Assembly (NCBI RefSeq): GCF_900187325.1 | Contig: NZ_FZMZ01000004.1 | Location: 744,001 to 808,000, forward strand | Direction of reading: 5' to 3' | Length of the DNA stretch: 64,000 bases | From: Virgibacillus ndiopensis | Lineage (GTDB): Bacteria; Bacillota; Bacilli; Bacillales; Amphibacillaceae | In this document: positions 58,513 to 64,000 of the stretch, piece by piece | Layout of the letters: every line of letters starts with the position of its first letter | Position numbering within the stretch: position 1 is the stretch's first letter | Made by a program: the position numbers and the translations under genes | Notes under the pieces: model-generated | The model's input: the letters and a program-made list of their open reading frames with translations, nothing else | What the model was told of the DNA's origin: nothing | The model's database searches: none

Positions 58513-58652
58513 TTTCTATATTTCTACTAGTATAGCAAACGTTGTGAAAATTTTAAATAAACAAATCTTATAAACTTACTTAGAAAAAATGGTTCGACCC
58601 TTTTCACTATTTTTTCCGAAATAAATTTATTTTAAAGTCATTACTTTTGAAC

Positions 58653-58714
58653 TATAATATTGTTATAGAACAAAAGACAAAATTCAAATACATGCATGGT
58701 AAGGGCGTGGTTAT
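58653..58714 (+). promoter_or_regulatory. probable promoter of the cyclic-di-GMP protein gene
   Basis: TATAAT at 58653-58658 with only a weak -35 (TTTAAA region). AAGGGCG precedes the start. Confidence 0.4.
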
Positions 58715-61708
58715 ATGAGTAACGTTCCACAGAAAAAAAGCAACTTCTTATATTCTCTTTTTAAGAAAAATCACGTGAAAGATGAACAGACCTATTTATC
58801 TAATCCAAACAACGACGTTCTATTAGACTACTATTCATCATTGGCAAACTACCATCCAGATTTAATTATTGTTCTATCACTTGATGGGGAGATCATTTCA
58901 CAAAACCGAGGCAGTATCAATGAATTTTTAGGATATCATCCAGATGATACGATCGATTATAGAGATTTTGTCCCTGGCAGCACCTATAAAAAATTACGAT
59001 CAACTTTTTTTGAAACAATAAAAAATGGCACAAATCTGATAGAAGAAGTTACAGTTAAAAATAAATATGATCAGACTTTATATATAGTATTAACTTTTAT
59101 ACCAATCAAGAAAACAGATGATGACGTTGAAGGAATTTATATAATTGTTCGTGACAACACGAATGAAAAACATCTTCAGCAGGAATTAGAATTAAAGGAA
59201 AAGCATTTAACACATGCACAGCAAATAACACGAATTGGTAGTTGGGAATATTTGATTGAGGAGGATACACTTTATTGTTCCGATTATTTTTATGATATTT
59301 TTGGAATTGACAAACCAGATTTCGGCATTCCATCTATGGAAACGCCTTTTAAATTTGTTCATCCCGATGATAAAGAAAAGATCCGATCGATCGTTAATCA
59401 ATCCGCAAAAAAAGGGATTGGATTTGCTACTGAATTCAGAGTTTATCATGGGAAATCAAACGAAATACGTTATATAAAAGTACAGGCAGAATCTATCTGG
59501 CAAGGCAATAAACCGTACAAGCTCGTTGGCGTAGTACGTGATTACACAACTCAACAACAATTAGAAATACAAATGGAAGAAACATACAAGAACTTTCAGC
59601 ACATATTTGATAACTTAAATGCAGGAATTTGGTTAAAGGATTATCCCTCTGGCAACATCACATATGTCTCAAAAGGATTAGAAGCTATTCTTCAGTATCC
59701 CTTAGAGCGCTTATCTATAGATGACTCGATTTGGAAAAATTTAATTTTCCCGGCAGACCGAGAGGATGTGTTTGGTAGACAGGAATTACTAAAAACTGGT
59801 GAAAGCTTGTTACACAGATATCGCATTGTAAGTGGAGATGGGACAACGAAATGGGTTTTTGACCAAACGGTACCATGGTTTAATGAAGAGGGAGAACTCA
59901 CAAAACTCTTTGGAATGCTTACTGATATTACTCCTGAAGTAGAAATGCAGGAACAGCTTGACTATTTTGCAACACATGACACACTAACTGCTCTACCCAA
60001 TCAGCGTAGCCTATATAATGAACTTGATGATTTATGTGGTGATAAGTCCAATTTTTCTTTATTGTATCTTGATTTGGATCGTTTTAAGCTTATAAATGAT
60101 TCGTTAGGTTATCATATTGGTGATGAAGTTCTTAAACTGACTGCTAATCGTTTGTTAGCTATTTTACCTGACGAATCCTACTTTTCAAGGATAAGCAGTA
60201 ATGATTTCATTGCATTGGTGAAAAATTTCGACTCGAAAAATTCTGTGTTTAATTTAGCAGAAAAAATTATAGAAGAAATTGAAAAACCTTTATCAGTAGA
60301 AGGTTATGATTTAAACATTACTACTAGTATCGGCATTAGTTTTTTTCCTGATGATGGTGATAATAAGTTAACATTAATTGAAAATGCACATGCTGCTTTA
60401 TATCATGCTAAACATCTAGGGAAAAACAATTATCAGTTTTATTCTTTTTCAAGAGATATTTCATCTTATAAAAAATTTATATTGGAAAAAGACATGCGAA
60501 AAGCAATTGTTAACGAAGAATTTGAGGTCTATTATCAACCTAGAGTCTCCCCTGCTTCAGGTGTAATACAAGGGGCAGAAGCATTAATTCGTTGGAATCA
60601 TGAGGAATGGGGACTTGTTTCTCCTGGAGAATTTATCCCATTAGCAGAGGAAAATCACTTAGTAAATCAAATTGGTGATTGGGTAATTAAGCGCGTGTGT
60701 GCTCAATTACACACTTGGAAAAGCAATGGGGTTTCCCTTCTACCAATCTCAATAAATATTTCCCCACAAAGATTCTTGAGAAAAGGGTTAGTGGAATTAA
60801 TCGAAGAACAATTGAATCTATATAATATTCCGGCTAAATATCTCGAATTTGAGATAACGGAGAGTTCCTTATTAAAAAATGAAAAAACAGTACTAGCTAC
60901 AATGAATGGGTTGAAAAAATTGGGCGTAAAGGTTGCTATTGACGATTTCGGAACCGGGTATGCCTCATTAAGCTATTTACGAGAATTCCATGCAGATACG
61001 ATCAAGATAGATCAAGTGTTTATCAAAAATATTCAAAATGGTACTAGCAATGATGCAGCAATTATTTCATCCATCCTGCATTTGTCTAAGGGAATAGGGG
61101 TGAAAGTAGTAGCTGAAGGTGTGGAAGAATATGATCAGCTAGAATTTTTAAAACAAAAAGAATGTGACGAAATTCAAGGATATTTGTTTTCACAACCCGT
61201 GCCGGAAGATACATTTTTACAAATGCTGCAAACCGGCTATATTAAACCGACAAAGCCAAAAGTAAACAATGTACCAGACGATGAAAGAAGAAACTTTTAC
61301 AGGGTTTCACTTCCATTTCATGTTATTGGGGAGATGTCAATTGTTGAGGTAAACAAACGCAAGGTCAATCTTGGATCTGCCCAGATTTTAATCGAGGATA
61401 TCAGCTTAGGAGGTATCAAAATTTTATCCTCACTAAAGCTCCCAGTTAATTCAGCAGTCAAATTTAAATTTACAATTGTGCTTATGGGAGTAAAATTTAA
61501 ATTCGATGGAGACCTAGTTTGGAAAAACAAAGCAAAAGGCGAAACATTTTACTATGGAATAAACTTTAATATAGGTGAAGTTGAAGAGGACAAACTTGCC
61601 GAAGTAATAAATAAGATGACTGTATTACAAAACTTGAACCAGGAAATACCTGACACCCCTTTTGTACGTGATAATCCATATGTTTATTTGCATAAATACC
61701 AGATATAA
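58715..61708 (+). CDS. PAS-PAS-PAS-GGDEF-EAL-PilZ cyclic-di-GMP protein
   Basis: Cytoplasmic 997-residue signalling protein without membrane segments. Three PAS domains (about 35-150, 160-285, 290-410) are followed by a GGDEF domain (about 415-575), an EAL domain (about 590-840) and a C-terminal PilZ domain (about 865-975). The GGDEF active site reads SSNDF, so cyclase activity is probably lost. The EAL domain looks complete: EALIRW, NISPQRF, EITESSLL, IDDFGTGYASL, KIDQVFI and AEGVEE. PilZ has ERRNFYR and DISLGG, the c-di-GMP-binding residues. It is therefore likely a c-di-GMP phosphodiesterase whose output or activity is tuned by PAS sensing and PilZ binding. Confidence 0.93.
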   Translation: MSNVPQKKSNFLYSLFKKNHVKDEQTYLSNPNNDVLLDYYSSLANYHPDLIIVLSLDGEIISQNRGSINEFLGYHPDDTIDYRDFVPGSTYKKLRSTFFETIKNGTNLIEEVTVKNKYDQTLYIVLTFIPIKKTDDDVEGIYIIVRDNTNEKHLQQELELKEKHLTHAQQITRIGSWEYLIEEDTLYCSDYFYDIFGIDKPDFGIPSMETPFKFVHPDDKEKIRSIVNQSAKKGIGFATEFRVYHGKSNEIRYIKVQAESIWQGNKPYKLVGVVRDYTTQQQLEIQMEETYKNFQHIFDNLNAGIWLKDYPSGNITYVSKGLEAILQYPLERLSIDDSIWKNLIFPADREDVFGRQELLKTGESLLHRYRIVSGDGTTKWVFDQTVPWFNEEGELTKLFGMLTDITPEVEMQEQLDYFATHDTLTALPNQRSLYNELDDLCGDKSNFSLLYLDLDRFKLINDSLGYHIGDEVLKLTANRLLAILPDESYFSRISSNDFIALVKNFDSKNSVFNLAEKIIEEIEKPLSVEGYDLNITTSIGISFFPDDGDNKLTLIENAHAALYHAKHLGKNNYQFYSFSRDISSYKKFILEKDMRKAIVNEEFEVYYQPRVSPASGVIQGAEALIRWNHEEWGLVSPGEFIPLAEENHLVNQIGDWVIKRVCAQLHTWKSNGVSLLPISINISPQRFLRKGLVELIEEQLNLYNIPAKYLEFEITESSLLKNEKTVLATMNGLKKLGVKVAIDDFGTGYASLSYLREFHADTIKIDQVFIKNIQNGTSNDAAIISSILHLSKGIGVKVVAEGVEEYDQLEFLKQKECDEIQGYLFSQPVPEDTFLQMLQTGYIKPTKPKVNNVPDDERRNFYRVSLPFHVIGEMSIVEVNKRKVNLGSAQILIEDISLGGIKILSSLKLPVNSAVKFKFTIVLMGVKFKFDGDLVWKNKAKGETFYYGINFNIGEVEEDKLAEVINKMTVLQNLNQEIPDTPFVRDNPYVYLHKYQI

Positions 61709-61756
61709 AAACTAAATCAGTGGTAGCTATTTAGATTTAGGAATTAACTAGATCAA

Positions 61757-61787
61757 AAAGACAGAAGCGGGCACCGCTTCTGTCTTT
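61757..61787. terminator. bidirectional terminator between the c-di-GMP gene and pdaA
   Basis: AAAGACAGAAGCGG (61757-61770) pairs perfectly with CCGCTTCTGTCTTT (61774-61787) with a three-base loop; the pdaA stop lies at its edge. Confidence 0.92.
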
Positions 61788-62581
61788 CAATATCCATATA
61801 TAGCTTCAGGCAACATGTTTTTCAATACTAATTCATCCAAGCTTTTAAAACTATATCCTTGTCTTTTTAATTCCTTTATCAGCTTTGATAGCGATTCTGC
61901 ATTGTCCGAAGAAACAGTGTGCAGCAACACAATAGCACCTGGATGCATCTGTTTCATTATTTGATCAAAAGCGTATTTCCACCCCTTTTGATTCTGTGTA
62001 TTCCAGTCAGCAAATGCTAACGACCAGAATATATGAATGTAACCTAAATCATTCGCCCACTTGAGTGTTTGCTGATTAAAAACTCCTTTTGGTGGGCGCA
62101 TGTATTTTAATTCTTCCTGATCCGAAATAGCAGCGACAGCATCCTCTAGCTCTTCTAATTCCTTGCGCATTTCTTCCTTCGTTAAAATCGTCATGTCTGG
62201 ATGATGATACGAGTGGTTTCCAATAATATGCCCTTCGTCTACCATTCGTTCTATTAAATCTGGTTTACTCTTTACATAATGACCTGTTACGAAAAAGGTC
62301 GCAGGAACATTTTCTTGTTTTAATACATCTAAAATATCGTCTGTGTAACCTTCTTCATACCCATTGTCAAATGTTAAGTAGACAACCTTATCACCGGAAT
62401 GATCTGCATAATATGCACCATTTTCCTCTAAAATGGCTCGATATTTTCCAACATCAGGAACTTTGTGGTCCGTGTTTTTCTTGTAACCCCAACCATAGGA
62501 AGCGGATGCAGTAGTCCCCATTAAAATAAAGGTAAAGAAAAACACCGTAATAATCGGCACAACAAGCGGTAATTTTCGCAT
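61787..62581 (-). CDS. pdaA: polysaccharide deacetylase PdaA (delta-lactam-biosynthetic)
   Basis: NodB-family N-acetylmuramic acid deacetylase of 264 residues that makes the muramic-delta-lactam of spore cortex, needed for germination. A signal peptide (residues 1-27) is followed by VYLTFDNGYEEGYTDDIL, where TFDNGYE is the PdaA form of the catalytic motif, then GNHSYHHPD (metal His pair), MRPPKGVFNQQTL, FWSLAFADWNTQNQKGW and PGAIVLLHTVS. It agrees with spore formation as shown by sspE. GGGTGGG-type site before ATG 62581. Confidence 0.92.
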   Translation of the reverse strand: MRKLPLVVPIITVFFFTFILMGTTASASYGWGYKKNTDHKVPDVGKYRAILEENGAYYADHSGDKVVYLTFDNGYEEGYTDDILDVLKQENVPATFFVTGHYVKSKPDLIERMVDEGHIIGNHSYHHPDMTILTKEEMRKELEELEDAVAAISDQEELKYMRPPKGVFNQQTLKWANDLGYIHIFWSLAFADWNTQNQKGWKYAFDQIMKQMHPGAIVLLHTVSSDNAESLSKLIKELKRQGYSFKSLDELVLKNMLPEAIYGY

Positions 62582-62638
62582 AATAACCCACCCTGTTTTT
62601 TCCCTTACCTTTTACTTTAATGAAGCAATTTATACATA

Positions 62639-63946
62639 TTAAAAAAGTAGAGACCCGATCCAACCAAATAGAAACAACGGAATATTATAGTGTAAAAATG
62701 TTGGTACACATGTATCCCAAATGTGATGATGTCTTCCATCCGCATTCAATCCTGATGTTGGTCCAAGCGTACTATCTGATGCTGGAGAACCAGCATCACC
62801 TAATGCACCCGCAGTACCGATCAATGTTGCAGTAGCAATTGGTGAAAACCCTGCAGCTAAACAAATCGGTACATAGAGTGCTGCAATAATTGGAATCGTT
62901 CCAAATGACGAGCCAATTCCCATTGTAATGACTAAACCAACGAGCAACAAAATAAATGCAATAAGTGCTTGATTATCTCCTAAAAATCCTGAAGATACAT
63001 CCACCAACGCATCAACTGCACCAGTTTTTGTCAAAATGTTTCCATAACCAGCCGCAACTAACATTACAAATGCAATTGTCCCCATCATCGTAATACCATC
63101 TGTTACAATTTTATCACCTTGTTTAAACGGAACAACGACAAATAGGAACATAAGCACGATACCTGTCAATGCTCCAATTATTAAGTTGTCCGTAATTATC
63201 TGCACAACTAAGGCAGCGACAATAGCAACTAATGTAAGAAAATGTTTACGATTGAATTTGACTACTGTTTCCTCATGATCATCCTTAACACCTGCGCCTT
63301 CTAATGCTACAGTTGATACACGATCTTTTCGATACGTAATAAAAATAGCGACGAAAAGCCCAACAATCATACCTATACCAGGAATAAGCATGGATAGTGT
63401 TACTTCGTCCAATGTTAAACTAACACCACTTATCTTCATGTTTTCTTGAATCGTTTGTTGGAAGATAAAACCGAAACCCGCTGGTATCATTATATACGGA
63501 GCTGTTAAACCAAATGTTAATGCTGAAGCAACCCCGCGACGATCTAAATTCATATCATCAAACAATTTTAATAACGGTGGAATTAATATTGGAATAAATG
63601 CAATATGCACCGGAATTAAGTTTTGTGAGAGTGACGCAACACCAGCTATCGCTAGAAGCATCATGGTTTTCTTTCCAGTTAATTTTTTAATTAAGAAATT
63701 CACTAATATAGACGTAATTCCTGTATAACTAATTGCAACTGCAAATGCTCCTAATAAGATATAACTTATCGCCGTTTCGGCACCTCCACCTATACCACCG
63801 ACAAGCATTTCTATTGATTTACTTATAGATAAACCGGCCATCACACCAGCGGTAATTGCCGCGGCAATGATTGCGATTATAACATTCACACGTAATAAAC
63901 TAAGAATTGTCATAACTAAAACAGATACAACAACAACCCATTCCAT
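62639..63946 (-). CDS. YuiF-type Na+/H+ antiporter family protein
   Basis: Integral membrane protein of 435 residues with about twelve helices. The duplicated re-entrant regions of the NhaC/YuiF group are seen as SLSQNLIPVHIAFIPILIPPLL and SSFGTIPIIAALYVPICLAAGFSPIATATLIGTAGALGDAGSPASDSTLGPTSGLNADGRHHH; the latter is the strongest family signature. Ion exchange or amino-acid uptake are the two roles known in relatives. GAGGGGAAAC lies before ATG 63946, and the remaining 54 bases of the window are its upstream region. Confidence 0.85.
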   Translation of the reverse strand: MEWVVVVSVLVMTILSLLRVNVIIAIIAAAITAGVMAGLSISKSIEMLVGGIGGGAETAISYILLGAFAVAISYTGITSILVNFLIKKLTGKKTMMLLAIAGVASLSQNLIPVHIAFIPILIPPLLKLFDDMNLDRRGVASALTFGLTAPYIMIPAGFGFIFQQTIQENMKISGVSLTLDEVTLSMLIPGIGMIVGLFVAIFITYRKDRVSTVALEGAGVKDDHEETVVKFNRKHFLTLVAIVAALVVQIITDNLIIGALTGIVLMFLFVVVPFKQGDKIVTDGITMMGTIAFVMLVAAGYGNILTKTGAVDALVDVSSGFLGDNQALIAFILLLVGLVITMGIGSSFGTIPIIAALYVPICLAAGFSPIATATLIGTAGALGDAGSPASDSTLGPTSGLNADGRHHHIWDTCVPTFLHYNIPLFLFGWIGSLLF

Positions 63947-64000
63947 TCTAGTTTCCCCTCTCTACATCTCTCTTTGTTCAACTTTAATACTTTACCATGA

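Overview
The window is a Firmicutes chromosome segment, most likely from a spore-forming, halotolerant Bacillaceae of the Oceanobacillus/Virgibacillus kind. The evidence is low GC, purine-rich GGAGG ribosome-binding sites, a gamma-type small acid-soluble spore protein, PdaA, ClpE with CtsR boxes, PerR, and gene order like the B. subtilis rrnD to yfh region. The genus is an inference; the family is well supported.

Region 1 (1 to about 17.4 kb) is an accessory island with no core genes. From right to left it holds a tyrosine integrase and a DUF771 protein beside a tRNA-Leu(CAA) gene, a 910-aa SF1 helicase with an unrecognised N-terminal half, a Z1-domain ATPase broken by one in-frame stop, a Rep-like protein, a small DNA-binding protein, an intact IS21-family element beside an XRE regulator, and an operon of serine recombinase, type III modification enzyme and type III restriction enzyme. 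The restriction gene runs off the left edge. The island looks like an integrative element carrying a defence cargo; its far attachment site is outside the window.

Region 2 (17.4 to 24.1 kb) is a minus-strand rRNA-tRNA operon: tandem promoters, boxA-type leader, 16S, 23S, 5S, then 14 tRNAs (Asn, Ser, Glu, Val, fMet, Asp, Phe, Tyr, Trp, His, Gln, Gly, Cys, Leu). It resembles B. subtilis rrnD/trnD but lacks the Thr gene and the second Leu gene.

Region 3 (24.1 to 48.5 kb) follows the B. subtilis order ygxA, ygzB, perR, bcp, gsaB, ygaD, ygaC, sspE, mutY, yfhP, yfhH, recX, yfhF, yfhE. Inserts are a cobalamin adenosyltransferase/dehydrogenase pair, an orphan sugar transferase, an M29 aminopeptidase, a potassium channel, a complete BceRS-BceAB-type peptide-antibiotic sensing and resistance module, and two oxidoreductases. 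Three non-coding structures stand out: a TIR-bounded dispersed repeat (30.1 kb, second copy at 53.1 kb), a tandem array of about 41-bp units (46.1 to 46.5 kb), and a tRNA-like leader with mutually exclusive helices before a GNAT acetyltransferase (47.6 kb). A cluster of DnaA boxes follows yfhE (48.5 to 48.7 kb).

Region 4 (48.7 to 64 kb) holds a GntR-ABC transporter operon with a near-perfect operator palindrome, a ribbon-helix-helix/SPFH pair, a secreted ComEC-like metallo-beta-lactamase-fold protein, clpE, an LCP cell-wall ligase, an acyl-CoA synthetase, a PAS-GGDEF-EAL-PilZ cyclic-di-GMP protein, pdaA and a YuiF-type antiporter.
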